Of a stretch of DNA of 64,000 bases, positions 11,768 through 20,790 are shown piece by piece. The position numbers were made by a program, and so were the translations under genes. This DNA comes from Providencia sp. PROV188 (lineage in GTDB: Bacteria; Pseudomonadota; Gammaproteobacteria; Enterobacterales; Enterobacteriaceae): positions 1,178,001-1,242,000 of the forward strand of contig NZ_CP097291.1 of assembly GCF_027595165.1 (NCBI RefSeq), read 5' to 3'. The notes under the pieces were generated by a model. It made no database searches and was not told where the DNA came from. It saw only the letters and a program-made list of their open reading frames with translations. How positions within the stretch are numbered: the first letter of the stretch is position 1; each line of letters starts with the position of its first letter.

Positions 11768-12667
11768 TTACTCCATCATTTTTTCAATTGGTAAAACAAG
11801 AATTGAACTTGCGCCCAAGGATTTCAGTTTTTCCATGGTTTCCCAGAATAGGGTTTCTGAGCTGACCATGTGCATTGCAACACGGCTTTGGTCCCCTGCT
11901 AATGGCAAAATAGTTGGTCGCTCAGCACCCGGTAACAGTGCGATGATCTCTTCGAGTTTTTCACCCGGAGCATGCAACATAATGTATTTTGATTCGCGTG
12001 CTTGGATAACACCTTGAATACGCGTCATCATGCGGTCAATTAACTGTTGCTTATCGGCAGACATTTCACCGTCACGCTGGATTAAGCACGCTTTTGAGCG
12101 GTAGATGACTTCCACTTCTTTTAAGCCGTTTGCTTCAAGGGTTGCGCCTGTAGAAACGAGGTCACAAATGGCATCGGCTAAACCAGCGCGTGGTGCGACT
12201 TCGACTGAACCGTTCAGTAAGCAAGATTTGAATGTCACGCCTTTTTCATCAAAATAGCGTTTCAGTAGGTACGGGTAAGATGTCGCAACACGAGATCCAT
12301 TCAAGCATTCTGCCCCGGTATAATTGAAGTCTAATGGCGCGGCTAAAGAGAGGCGGCAGCCACCAAAATCAAGGCGACGTAGAGTGGTAAATTGCGGATT
12401 TTCACCGCGAGCTTGGCGGCTTAATACTTCTTCTTCCAGTACGTTTTCGCCAATGATACCGAGGTCAACCACACCGTCCATTACCAGTCCCGGGATATCG
12501 TCATCACGTACACGAAGTAAATCAATAGGCATATTTTCTGCATAAGCAATCAGTCGCTGCTGTTGTAAATTGATTTTAATGCCGCAGCGAGCCAGTAGCT
12601 CCCTTGACTCTTCGCTTAGACGTCCTGATTTCTGTATTGCGATACGTAAACGTGATTTGTCCAACAT
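11768..12667 (-). CDS. hisG: ATP phosphoribosyltransferase (long form)
   Basis: HisG (299 residues) starts the pathway by joining ATP and PRPP, and is feedback-inhibited by histidine through its C-terminal ACT-like domain. The chosen start is ATG at 12665-12667 ([19 protein letters not shown]), preceded by GGAGC. An in-frame upstream extension to 12799 would run through the attenuator and is rejected. Key blocks are [63 protein letters not shown] (the PRPP loop) and the regulatory tail [25 protein letters not shown]. Expression is governed by the attenuator just upstream. Confidence 0.98.
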   Translation of the reverse strand: MLDKSRLRIAIQKSGRLSEESRELLARCGIKINLQQQRLIAYAENMPIDLLRVRDDDIPGLVMDGVVDLGIIGENVLEEEVLSRQARGENPQFTTLRRLDFGGCRLSLAAPLDFNYTGAECLNGSRVATSYPYLLKRYFDEKGVTFKSCLLNGSVEVAPRAGLADAICDLVSTGATLEANGLKEVEVIYRSKACLIQRDGEMSADKQQLIDRMMTRIQGVIQARESKYIMLHAPGEKLEEIIALLPGAERPTILPLAGDQSRVAMHMVSSETLFWETMEKLKSLGASSILVLPIEKMME

Positions 12668-12708
12668 AATTTTGCTCCACATCCCAAAAATATCTTTTTG
12701 ATTAATAA

Positions 12709-12792
12709 TAAAAAAACCCTCGGAAGATAATCTTCCGAGGGTTTTCTCAATTCGCATTTCAGCCACCGGAAGAGTCGTTGATCGTCTTCCAG
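12709..12792 (-). promoter_or_regulatory. Histidine operon attenuator (terminator plus alternative stems)
   Basis: On the - strand an 11-bp perfect stem CCCTCGGAAGA/TCTTCCGAGGG (12741-12731 with 12727-12717) is followed by seven T residues, the terminator. Upstream, GGAAGA (12790-12785) can pair with TCTTCC (12773-12768). That same TCTTCCG can instead pair with CGGAAGA of the terminator arm (12737-12731). These are the mutually exclusive pause, antiterminator and terminator structures known for his attenuation. Ribosome stalling on the His codons of hisL would favour the antiterminator. Confidence 0.95.
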
Positions 12793-12810
12793 CACACATC
12801 GCCCGAAAGA

Positions 12811-12858
12811 CTAATCAGGATGATGGTGATGATGATGGTTGCGTGAAATACGAGTCAT
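12811..12858 (-). CDS. hisL: his operon leader peptide
   Basis: This 15-residue peptide, [15 protein letters not shown], runs from ATG at 12858 to TAG at 12811. Six consecutive His codons followed by Pro-Asp parallel the E. coli leader (seven His then PD). Slow translation when His-tRNA is uncharged stalls the ribosome here and relieves termination at the attenuator 70-100 bases downstream. A possible promoter (TTGATT then AATTAT, spacing about 18) lies near 12885-12910 but is uncertain. Confidence 0.96.
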   Translation of the reverse strand: MTRISRNHHHHHHPD

Positions 12859-13087
12859 AATAGCTTCCGTTTAGTTATTTGGATAATTGCTTAAACATTC
12901 AATACTAATCAAGCTATCCGATTTTACACTATGAATGCAACCCTTTTTTTCAAAATAACTCATAATAATTAGTTCCCGGTTTTTTATAGTGATTAATCCC
13001 TTGGAAAATAGCTTCGGAAGTTGAATGATTTTCAGCTAATCTATGAGGCATTGATGCAATCACTTTCTCAGGATGCGGGACAGTCTT

Positions 13088-13912
13088 ATGAAAAAAATCA
13101 CCATTATTGGTTTAGGTTGGTTAGGGGTTCCTTTAGCGAGTCGCTTGATGGCGCAGGGAATGACGGTCGCAGGAACGAAAACGAGTTTGGATGGTGTTGA
13201 AGCTGCCAAAAGGGTTGGTATTGACTGTTATCAACTGCAATTGACGCCAGAATTACAATGCGATACCGAAGATTTATGTGAATTAATGGAGGAGGCGGAG
13301 GTGATGGTAATTTTATTACCGCCATCAAAAGTCAGCCTTTCTGAGTATATTGTGGCGATTGAGCAATTAGTTGATAGCGCGATTAGCTATCAAATTCCTC
13401 GGGTTATCTTTACATCATCGACTTCTGTCTATGGTGATGTGGATGGAGTCATTAATGAAGATGCGCCGTTACTTGGTGAAACCGCCTCAGCACAAGCGTT
13501 AATTGCGGTTGAGCAATGGCTGCATGATTTACCCAATATTCAGGTGGACGTACTACGATTAGCTGGTCTTGTGGGTGAAAAGCGCCATGCAGGTCGCTTC
13601 TTAGCAGGGAAACAACAAGTCAAAGGGGCTAATCAGCCTGTAAATATGGTGCATCAAGATGATGTGATCGCCGCAATTTTGTTGTTGATCCAGCAATCCA
13701 ATGGTGGACATACCTATAATTTATGTGCGCCTGAGCACCCGACGCGTCGGGAGTTTTACACTGAAGCAGCAAAGTCATTAGGCTTAACACCGCCAGAATT
13801 TGCGCTTGAAGAGCATGAAGCGACAGGGAAAACAATCGATGGAAATCGAATTTGCCAAGAAATGGGGTTTGAGTATGAGTTTACTCACCCACTTTATATG
13901 CCGATGAGTTAA
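13088..13912 (+). CDS. yeeZ: YeeZ-like NAD(P)-binding epimerase/reductase-family protein
   Basis: This 274-residue Rossmann-fold protein is the orthologue of E. coli YeeZ, which also lies beside the his operon, transcribed divergently. The start is set at ATG 13088 (MKKITIIGLGWLGVPLASRL), which gives the dinucleotide loop GLGWLG at residues 8-13 and GCGGGA as ribosome site. The in-frame ATG at 13073 lacks such a site. Other blocks are VIFTSSTSVYGDVDG, VDVLRLAGLVGEKRHAGRF and HTYNLCAPEHPTRREFY, typical of extended short-chain dehydrogenases. The Tyr-x-x-x-Lys catalytic pair is not evident, as in YeeZ. The substrate is unknown. Confidence 0.93.
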   Translation: MKKITIIGLGWLGVPLASRLMAQGMTVAGTKTSLDGVEAAKRVGIDCYQLQLTPELQCDTEDLCELMEEAEVMVILLPPSKVSLSEYIVAIEQLVDSAISYQIPRVIFTSSTSVYGDVDGVINEDAPLLGETASAQALIAVEQWLHDLPNIQVDVLRLAGLVGEKRHAGRFLAGKQQVKGANQPVNMVHQDDVIAAILLLIQQSNGGHTYNLCAPEHPTRREFYTEAAKSLGLTPPEFALEEHEATGKTIDGNRICQEMGFEYEFTHPLYMPMS

Positions 13913-13920
13913 ATAAAATC

Positions 13921-13945
13921 CGTGGCGCTCAATACGAACGCCACG
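13921..13945. terminator. Bidirectional hairpin between yeeZ and the GST gene
   Basis: CGTGGCG (13921-13927) pairs perfectly with CGCCACG (13939-13945) between two converging genes. T runs on either side are weak, so termination is plausible rather than certain. Confidence 0.55.
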
Positions 13946-13953
13946 CTAAATGC

Positions 13954-14577
13954 TTATTTGATAGGTAACATCACAATTTCTTGGAACGCAGGACGCTTGG
14001 TCAGTGTTTGATACCAGCGCTCTAAATGAGGAAATTCAGGGCGTTCTGTCACAATTTCATGCCATGGGTAGAACAGTGGCGCTATGGCAATATCTGCAAT
14101 ACCAAATTTATCTCCGCTAAAATAGGCTTGAGTCGCCAGAGCATCATCCGCAATTTTCAGCAGTTTTTCGATATTTTGATAAATGACTTTGGCTTGAGCC
14201 GGGTCTCTATCGGCTTCAGGAACGCGAACGATTTTGTTCATCATCTGCTTGATATGGTCAAACAAATTAGCGCTGCTCCAATCCATCCATTTATCAGCAG
14301 CCGCTTTTTCTTGCAGATCACGGGCTAACAATAGGTGAGAGTGATCATACTTTTCCGTAAGGTAACGTAAAATTGCATTGGATTCCCACAGGGTAAAGCC
14401 TTCATCCTGTAAAGTTGGAATTGTGCTGTTTGGATTCATTTTCTTATATTCAGGTGTATCAACACCACCGAATGGGCCACCAACATCTTTTTGATTATAA
14501 GGAATATTCAGCTCTTTCAAGCACCACAGTACTTTTTTCACGTTTGAAGAGTTAGTACGTCCCCAGACAGTTAACAT
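13954..14577 (-). CDS. Glutathione S-transferase family protein (GstB-like)
   Basis: This 207-residue protein has an N-terminal thioredoxin-like domain (MLTVWGRTNSSNVKKVLWCLKEL) and the conserved STIPTL cis-Pro and ESNAILRYL glutathione-binding turn. A helical C-terminal domain follows with KWMDWSSANL and FGIADIAIAPLFYPW (N-capping box). It resembles E. coli GstB (YliJ) most in memory, including the SN motif near the N terminus, where a Ser/Asn replaces the catalytic Tyr. It probably conjugates or reduces electrophiles with glutathione in the cytosol. It converges with yeeZ and is otherwise alone. The specific substrate cannot be deduced. Confidence 0.9.
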   Translation of the reverse strand: MLTVWGRTNSSNVKKVLWCLKELNIPYNQKDVGGPFGGVDTPEYKKMNPNSTIPTLQDEGFTLWESNAILRYLTEKYDHSHLLLARDLQEKAAADKWMDWSSANLFDHIKQMMNKIVRVPEADRDPAQAKVIYQNIEKLLKIADDALATQAYFSGDKFGIADIAIAPLFYPWHEIVTERPEFPHLERWYQTLTKRPAFQEIVMLPIK

Positions 14578-14860
14578 TGGAATCTCCCATGACTATGTTT
14601 TAACTTAAAGACGGTATTTTTGACCTAAACAAGATAGATGAAATTAATGAATTGAGAAACTTTATTATTTATTAATTGCGGTGGTCATCATCACTTATTT
14701 TGTTTAGGGTATAGGGGGACTTTAATTAGCGTAATATTTTGCAGTATCTCGATGAATTTGACTGCATTTTTGGTTTCTAGTGAATATTTTATTAAACATG
14801 GTTTGATTGTGATGAACGCTTTGAATGGTAATAGCAACACTAATAGTAAAGGAGTAACCA

Positions 14861-16066
14861 ATGAATAAAACAACATTGTCCTCAGCAATTAGAGGAACAG
14901 GTATCGGGTTCAGTCTATTCGTTGTGATGAGCACAAGTAGTTATGCAGCTCAGACACCAGTTGCTCCACAGGTTGACGCAAAAGCGTTTGTATTAATGGA
15001 TTATAACAGCGGTAAAATTTTGGCATCGGGTAACCCTGATGAGCGTTTGGATCCTGCAAGTCTAACCAAGATCATGACTAGCTATGTGGTCGGGCAAGCG
15101 GTCAAAGCAGGGAAAATTACACCGCAAGATATGGTGACAGTGAGTGAAGCCGCATGGGCGACAGGAAACCCTATTTTAAAAGGTTCTTCCTTGATGTTTT
15201 TGAAACCGAAAGACCGTGTTTCGGTATTGGATTTAAATAAAGGCGTGGTAATTCAATCTGGGAATGATGCCAGTATTGCCTTGGCTGAGCACGTTGCGGG
15301 GAGCCAAGAATCTTTTGTTGACCTTATGAATGGCTACGTCCAAAAAATTGGCTTAACCAATACCCATTTTAAAACCGTACATGGTTTAGATTCTGAAGGG
15401 CAATACAGTACCGCTCGGGATATGGCTGTGTTAGCGCAAGCGCTGATCCGCGATGTACCTGATGAATATGTATTGCATAAAGAGAAAGAGTTTACGTTCA
15501 ATAATATCCGTCAACCTAACCGTAACCGTTTATTGTGGAGCCAAAATCTCCATGTTGATGGCGTGAAAACAGGACATACCAGCGGGGCGGGTCATAACCT
15601 AGTCGCATCAGCAACCGATGGTCCTATGCGTTTGATTTCAGTTGTTTTAGGTGCGCCAAGTGACCGCGTTCGTTTTTCTGAAAGTGAAAAGTTACTCACT
15701 TGGGGCTTCCGTTTCTTCGAAACAGTGACGCCGATTAAAGGGGATGCTGTTTTACAGAAACAACGTGTTTGGTTTGGTGACATTTCAGAAGTGCCTTTAG
15801 GGGTCGAAAAAGATGTGGCAGTGACTATTCCAAAAGGTCAGTTACAAAACCTAAAAGTGGATATCAAACTGGATAATGACTCCCTTGAAGCGCCTTTAGC
15901 ATTAAACCAAAAAGTGGGCACGATTAACTTTATTCTTAATGGTGAAGTGATTGAGCAGCACCCACTGGTTGCAAAACAAGCCGTAGAGGAAGCGGGGTTT
16001 GTCGGTCGTATTTGGGATTACATCATGAAAACCATTACTGGCTGGTGGAATGCTATTTTTGGATGA
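14861..16066 (+). CDS. dacC: Serine-type D-Ala-D-Ala carboxypeptidase (PBP5/6 family)
   Basis: This 401-residue low-molecular-mass penicillin-binding protein trims the terminal D-Ala from peptidoglycan pentapeptides in the periplasm. A signal peptide runs to about residue 30 (cleavage near SYAA-QT). All three active-site motifs are present: SLTK (Ser67, Lys70), SGN (133-135) and KTG (236-238). The C terminus (VGRIWDYIMKTITGWWNAIFG) forms the amphipathic membrane anchor. Blocks such as QPNRNRLLWSQNLHVDGVKTG are closer to DacC (PBP6) than to DacD, although position near the his region recalls dacD; dacA cannot be excluded. An AAGGAG ribosome site precedes ATG, and a strong terminator follows. 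Confidence 0.9.
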   Translation: MNKTTLSSAIRGTGIGFSLFVVMSTSSYAAQTPVAPQVDAKAFVLMDYNSGKILASGNPDERLDPASLTKIMTSYVVGQAVKAGKITPQDMVTVSEAAWATGNPILKGSSLMFLKPKDRVSVLDLNKGVVIQSGNDASIALAEHVAGSQESFVDLMNGYVQKIGLTNTHFKTVHGLDSEGQYSTARDMAVLAQALIRDVPDEYVLHKEKEFTFNNIRQPNRNRLLWSQNLHVDGVKTGHTSGAGHNLVASATDGPMRLISVVLGAPSDRVRFSESEKLLTWGFRFFETVTPIKGDAVLQKQRVWFGDISEVPLGVEKDVAVTIPKGQLQNLKVDIKLDNDSLEAPLALNQKVGTINFILNGEVIEQHPLVAKQAVEEAGFVGRIWDYIMKTITGWWNAIFG

Positions 16067-16095
16067 TTAAAACCTAATTATCAAATTAATATATG

Positions 16096-16124
16096 GAGAC
16101 CTCTTTATGAGGTCTCTTTTTTTT
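16096..16124 (+). terminator. Rho-independent terminator of dacC
   Basis: GAGACCTC (16096-16103) pairs with GAGGTCTC (16109-16116) around TTTAT and is followed by eight T residues. Confidence 0.95.
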
Positions 16125-16312
16125 GTAATGAATAACATTAAATAAATTTACAGATAAACTTCAATTGAAATATTTTCGATTCAATTTAATAATCATTTTA
16201 ATTGTTTGAGAGCTAACTATTTTACTGTTATTTAAATATCAATGGCTGAAATTATCTCATGCAATTTCATAATATATTTATTAATTTAATTAATTGAAAT
16301 GGAGAATTATCA

Positions 16313-17887
16313 ATGGGCATTTCCATGGAAGAAAGAATGCATCAGCTGTCCTTGCAAAAAAATACCAAAGGGATTGGGGAAAACAGTGTTAATGGTGGTC
16401 GTGCGGATAATCGCGGTGAAAATAGTGGTGTTATGAAATCCGGTGATGCGGTTGATTCCGGTAACGGGGGCGGTTCAGTGAATGGTGGTAATACACTGAA
16501 CATGAATATCAATAAACACAAAATGCAAGGAGGAATTGCACGTAATGATGGCTTAAATAATGGGGAAGTTGTGGGAGGGAATAGTACCAACCATGGTTTA
16601 AATAACAATGAACTTAATGGTGGTACCGCAACGAATGAATTTGGTTCTGTTAACCATGAAAATTCTTTTATTAAGGGCGGTAATGCTATTCGTGAATTGC
16701 AACGTGGTCTTGATGAATATAAAGGAATGCAAAAGCAATTGGCGATGATCGATGAAGAGGTTACTAAAAAAAATAATCAATTATCAGAATTACAAAAGCA
16801 GCAGAAAGCGTTAGGAGATCAAGCTGATCAATCGGATGAGACAAAACAGCGTTTTATGCAAATTGAAGGAGATATGAAGTCACTAAAAGATGAGGTGAAA
16901 CAGACGCAAGCGGAGGCAAAGAAACTTAATGTAAGTATGGATGCTCAACGTGTTGAGATAGCAGAACTCAAAACTCAGTTTGATAAAAACCAAGAACAGG
17001 TCAAACAGCTGGGAGAAAAAATGAATGCTGAGAAAGAAGAATTGAAAGTGCGATTTGCAACCCAAGAAGCTCGTAATAAAAAACAAGCAACAGATATTGC
17101 TAATATTAATATCAAGATTGACGGCAAGCAAAAAGAAGTTGACGCTTTGAAGCTCAAGTTTGAAAGTGAAGGAAAAGCTAAAGCAGATACGAATCCTAAA
17201 ATACTGCGTTTAGAAAGGGATGCTCGCAAGTTACGGGTCGATCTAGATAGTAAATCTGATAATCAGTCTAAGAGTCAAGCTAGAATGGATAGCCTGGAGG
17301 CGAGAATTAAAGTTTTAGAAGTGAATGAAAAAACGGCAGAATTGGAATTAAGGGAGATAAGTCTGAAGCAACAGGAAATGGCTGAAAAATTTGCTCACTA
17401 TGAGCAGACTGTTGAGCAAGACAATAAAAAACTTGACGAGATGGCCCAGGTATTCGATGGCATTGGTAAGTTGACAAGTCAAGGTAAAGGTATTTTAGCG
17501 GGGTCGTCTAACACTACGACTACGACAACGACGCATACAACCTCCTTGTACTCTCATGAGACAAAAACACCAAGTGGTCATGTATCTGCTGGATTTGCAC
17601 AAAACTTAGGGGATAATTCAGGTTCTATGCGTGGTGGTGATAGCATTAGTAATTCGTATGAGACAAATATTAATAATGAGACAAATATTAATAATGAGAT
17701 AAATCTTAAGAATGAAATGATGTTTAAGATTGATGCTGACCAAACCGTCAATAAAATAGCGGAAGGGGTGAGTGCTTTAACTAAGCCTGTTGAGGCTACT
17801 GCTTTAGATGTAGGAAATTCGGTTAAAGGCGCTGCCGATACTGTTAGTGCATTAGTCTCAACGAAAACACCATATCAAGTTTGGTAA
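16313..17887 (+). CDS. Unrecognised coiled-coil protein with Gly/Asn 15-residue repeats
   Basis: I do not recognise this 524-residue protein. Residues 20-125 are rich in Gly and Asn, with GG pairs at 58, 73, 88 and 103, exactly 15 apart (pattern GGxxxNxGLNNxExx), and a further GG at 122. Residues about 128-385 are a highly charged coiled coil. A Thr run (TTTTTTTHTT, about 400) leads to a second repeat-like stretch (GSMRGGDSISNS, ETNINNETNINNE). The tail of about 55 residues is milder and ends in YQVW. No signal peptide, membrane span or enzymatic motif is seen. GGAG lies 10 bases before ATG. It stands alone between two terminators, and composition is AT-rich. Structural filament, effector or phage-derived fibre are possible but unsupported. 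Confidence 0.8.
   Translation: MGISMEERMHQLSLQKNTKGIGENSVNGGRADNRGENSGVMKSGDAVDSGNGGGSVNGGNTLNMNINKHKMQGGIARNDGLNNGEVVGGNSTNHGLNNNELNGGTATNEFGSVNHENSFIKGGNAIRELQRGLDEYKGMQKQLAMIDEEVTKKNNQLSELQKQQKALGDQADQSDETKQRFMQIEGDMKSLKDEVKQTQAEAKKLNVSMDAQRVEIAELKTQFDKNQEQVKQLGEKMNAEKEELKVRFATQEARNKKQATDIANINIKIDGKQKEVDALKLKFESEGKAKADTNPKILRLERDARKLRVDLDSKSDNQSKSQARMDSLEARIKVLEVNEKTAELELREISLKQQEMAEKFAHYEQTVEQDNKKLDEMAQVFDGIGKLTSQGKGILAGSSNTTTTTTTHTTSLYSHETKTPSGHVSAGFAQNLGDNSGSMRGGDSISNSYETNINNETNINNEINLKNEMMFKIDADQTVNKIAEGVSALTKPVEATALDVGNSVKGAADTVSALVSTKTPYQVW
17660..17713 (+). repeat. 18-bp tandem repeat inside the coiled-coil gene
   Basis: GAGACAAATATTAATAAT occurs twice in perfect tandem (17660-17677, 17678-17695), followed by a degenerate third copy (17696-17713). 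It encodes ETNINN, ETNINN, EINLKN, so copy changes keep the frame. Confidence 0.85.
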
Positions 17888-17906
17888 TAGTACTTAGCCA
17901 GCAATC

Positions 17907-17932
17907 AAAAGGCCTGCATTTGCAGGCCTTTT
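17907..17932. terminator. Bidirectional terminator between the coiled-coil gene and sdaB
   Basis: GGCCTGC and GCAGGCC (17911-17928) form a stem around ATTT. AAAA lies on the left and TTTT on the right, so it can end transcription from both converging genes. Confidence 0.92.
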
Positions 17933-17951
17933 ATCGTCAAAAAGCAATTAG

Positions 17952-19319
17952 CTATTCACAGTGCCCTAACTTAATCGCCAAACCGCCTTGGGAAGTTTCA
18001 CGGTATTTTGCGTTGATATCTTTACCTGTTTCATACATGGTTTCGATGACTTTATCGAGACACACGCTTGGCGCACTCACACGGCGTAATGCCATACGAG
18101 CAGCATTCACAGCCTTAACAGATGCAATTGCATTACGTTCGATACAAGGTACTTGGACTTGCCCGCCAACAGGGTCACAGGTTAAGCCTAAGTTATGCTC
18201 CATGGCGATTTCCGCCGCGACGCACACTTGCTCTGGGCTGCCTCCCATTAATTCTGCCAAACCAGCAGCTGCCATGGAACAGGCTACGCCGACTTCACCT
18301 TGGCAACCGACTTCTGCACCAGAGATGGACGCATTCATTTTGTACAGCGTACCAATCACGCCTGAAACTAAGAAATAGCGGGTATAAGAGTTTTCGTTGA
18401 CTGGGCGAATAAACTTATCGTAGTAAGCCAATACCGCAGGAATAATTCCACACGCACCATTCGTTGGGGCTGTTACAACACGGCCACCCGCAGCGTTCTC
18501 TTCATTGACGGCAAGGGCGTACATATTGATCCAGTCAATTACTGCCATTGGGTCAATATTGTTATTGTCAGAGGTCACTAATTGACGGCGTAATGCCGCT
18601 GCACGGCGAGGAACGCGCAGTGGACCTGGTAATAAACCTTCGGTGCTCACCCCACGTTCAATACCGGCTTTCATGACATCCCACACCGCAGCCAGATAGT
18701 CAGAAATCTCTTCTTTGCTGTGCAGGGCTAATTCGTTTTGCATTACTAATGCAGATAAAGATAATCCCGTTTCTTTACAGTGTTTTTGTAAATCAGCTGC
18801 ATACTTGTATGGGTAAGGGACTTGAACCGCATTTTTAGTTTCTTGACCGAAATGTTCTTCATCGACGATAAAACCACCGCCAATAGAATAATAATTCTTG
18901 GTATACAGAACGTTATCGTCATCAAATGCGGTAATTGTCATTCCGTTTTCGTGTAATGGTAGGTTGGTTGAATGGAAATTCATCCCACCTTCCGTTGGGA
19001 AATCGACTTCATGTTGACCATTTGCCAGCAACAGTTTGCCAGTTTGCTCAACATTGCGCATAAATGCTGGGATAGCATCAATATCAATCGTATCAGGCAG
19101 ATTACCCGCCAAACCCATAATAATCGCCATATCGGTGGCGTGCCCTTTACCTGTTAGGGATAAAGAACCATAAACATCGACGGAAATACGTGTGGTTTTA
19201 GTGAGAAGATTTTGCTGGATGAGGTCATCGACAAACTGCTTACCGGCTTTCATAGGGCCGACAGTGTGTGAGCTGGATGGTCCGATACCGATTTTAAAAA
19301 TGTCGAATACGCTAATCAT
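17952..19319 (-). CDS. sdaB: L-serine dehydratase (iron-sulfur type)
   Basis: This 455-residue enzyme deaminates L-serine to pyruvate and ammonia using an oxygen-sensitive 4Fe-4S cluster. The N-terminal beta domain starts [26 protein letters not shown]. The catalytic alpha domain has [18 protein letters not shown] and [27 protein letters not shown], then [23 protein letters not shown]; the Cys residues in these three blocks are the expected cluster ligands and tail. It lies downstream of the serine transporter gene sdaC on the same strand, the sdaCB arrangement of E. coli, which is why I choose sdaB over sdaA. The spacer of about 150 bases holds a long hairpin. Confidence 0.93.
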   Translation of the reverse strand: MISVFDIFKIGIGPSSSHTVGPMKAGKQFVDDLIQQNLLTKTTRISVDVYGSLSLTGKGHATDMAIIMGLAGNLPDTIDIDAIPAFMRNVEQTGKLLLANGQHEVDFPTEGGMNFHSTNLPLHENGMTITAFDDDNVLYTKNYYSIGGGFIVDEEHFGQETKNAVQVPYPYKYAADLQKHCKETGLSLSALVMQNELALHSKEEISDYLAAVWDVMKAGIERGVSTEGLLPGPLRVPRRAAALRRQLVTSDNNNIDPMAVIDWINMYALAVNEENAAGGRVVTAPTNGACGIIPAVLAYYDKFIRPVNENSYTRYFLVSGVIGTLYKMNASISGAEVGCQGEVGVACSMAAAGLAELMGGSPEQVCVAAEIAMEHNLGLTCDPVGGQVQVPCIERNAIASVKAVNAARMALRRVSAPSVCLDKVIETMYETGKDINAKYRETSQGGLAIKLGHCE

Positions 19320-19401
19320 ATTCTGTCTTCCTATATTGAAGGATCCCCATCAAACTGGCAATTACAGGGTATTTGTTGTCAGTAAGATGATTATAGAAGA
19401 T

Positions 19402-19438
19402 CCCTCAATTAACCAGATTGATATAGGTTAATTGAGGG
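19402..19438 (-). other. Perfect 13-bp hairpin in the sdaC-sdaB spacer
   Basis: CCCTCAATTAACC (19402-19414) pairs perfectly with GGTTAATTGAGGG (19426-19438) around 11 bases. There is no T run on the - strand, so it may be a processing or mRNA-stabilising element, or a partial terminator separating the two genes. Confidence 0.7.
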
Positions 19439-19473
19439 CTTAGATTTACTTAATTATTTGCTAATTTTTTTAA

Positions 19474-20790
19474 TTAGAAGAATAACTTGTAAGTTGCAGC
19501 GGAGATAGCGACCAGACCCATGATGACAACGAAGATATTGCTGAGTTTACCGGAGTATTTACGCATCGCAGGAACTTTGCTGATTGCATACATTGGCATT
19601 AAGAACAGCAGGATTGCGATAACTGGGCCACCCAGACTTTCAATGATATCCAGTACACCAGGGTTCAATGTTGCAACAATCCAAGTTGTTACTAACATGA
19701 ACAGTGCAGTACCACGATTTAATTTTTTAACATCAACTGTTTTGCCTTTTGCGCGATATGCACGCTCAACTAAACCATTGAAACCTTCACGAGCACCTAA
19801 GTAGTGGCCTAAGAATGATTTGATGATAGCGATAAAGGCGATGATAGCTGCGGCATACTTGATGAACGGCTGATCAAAATAGCCAGACAGGTAGTCAAGG
19901 ATACTGATATTTTGCGCTTTAGCTGCAGCAAGGTCAGCTGAAGACAGTGTGAATACACAGCTGATGACGAAGAACATTACAGTCAGAACCATCAGGATGT
20001 GTGCAGAAGCTAGAATGCGTGAGCATTTTTTCTCAGCCGCTTCATCATACTCTTCACGTTTTGCAACAGAGAAAGCAGAGATGATTGGTGAATGGTTAAA
20101 CGCGAAAACCATAACTGGGATTGTTAACCAGATAGTGATCCAAATGCTTTGTCCACCTGATGCTTTAGCCGCTTCAGTCACGTTATCTAAAGATAATGTG
20201 CTCAGAGCATCGGTGCTCCAATGTGGAACCATATACAGAGAGAAAGCGACCAGTACGGCGATGAATGGGAACACCAGCATACTCATGACTTTAACAATGT
20301 ATTTTTCACCGAATGCCACGATTGCCATGACGCCACCGACTAAAATCAGTGCCAGCAACCAACGTGGTGGTGCACCAACGCCTAATAGTTCAGTCAGGAA
20401 TTTGTTAACGTTGTTAGTGATGGAAACGCCATAAACTAACAAAATAGGATAAATTGCAAAGAAATAGAGCAGGGTGATCCAGTTACCTGCTGTACGACCA
20501 AAGTGCTCTTCTACCACTTCGGTAATGTCACCGTCTTTCTTTGAACCGGAAAGGACAAAGCGTGTTAAACCACGGTGAGCAAAAAATGTCATTGGGAAAG
20601 CAAGTACTAACATCAGTAATACTGGCAGTAATCCACTCATACCCGCATTGATAGGCAAGAATAAAACACCAGCGCCGATGGCGGTACCATAAAGACCGAG
20701 CATCCACACGGTGTCTGTTTTACGCCAAGCGGTAGCATTCCCTGTTTGCGAGGCTGTTTTGTTGATGGAACCAACTTTTGTTGTATCCAT
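19474..20790 (-). CDS. sdaC: Serine transporter SdaC (HAAAP family)
   Basis: This 438-residue, roughly 11-span inner-membrane proton/serine symporter is close to E. coli SdaC. Shared stretches are AWRKTDTVWMLGLYGTAIGAGVLFLP, FAHRGLTRFVLSGS, ITEVVEEHFG, FAFNHSPIISAFSVAKREEY, SFLGHYLGAREGFNGLVERA and KVPAMRKYSGKLSN. The start is ATG at 20790 (MDTTKVG); the TTG four codons earlier lies in the GGAG ribosome site. It feeds serine to the dehydratase encoded downstream. The long AT-rich upstream region may hold Lrp and CRP sites, as known in E. coli, but none is certain here. Confidence 0.94.
   Translation of the reverse strand: MDTTKVGSINKTASQTGNATAWRKTDTVWMLGLYGTAIGAGVLFLPINAGMSGLLPVLLMLVLAFPMTFFAHRGLTRFVLSGSKKDGDITEVVEEHFGRTAGNWITLLYFFAIYPILLVYGVSITNNVNKFLTELLGVGAPPRWLLALILVGGVMAIVAFGEKYIVKVMSMLVFPFIAVLVAFSLYMVPHWSTDALSTLSLDNVTEAAKASGGQSIWITIWLTIPVMVFAFNHSPIISAFSVAKREEYDEAAEKKCSRILASAHILMVLTVMFFVISCVFTLSSADLAAAKAQNISILDYLSGYFDQPFIKYAAAIIAFIAIIKSFLGHYLGAREGFNGLVERAYRAKGKTVDVKKLNRGTALFMLVTTWIVATLNPGVLDIIESLGGPVIAILLFLMPMYAISKVPAMRKYSGKLSNIFVVIMGLVAISAATYKLFF

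Noticed and set aside
12668..12799. Upstream in-frame extension of hisG by 44 codons
   Set aside because: It runs through the attenuator hairpins. The ATG at 12667 has a ribosome site and matches known HisG starts.
16313..17887. Prophage tail fibre gene
   Set aside because: No integrase, capsid, lysis or other phage genes lie nearby, and no collagen-like or tail motifs are evident.
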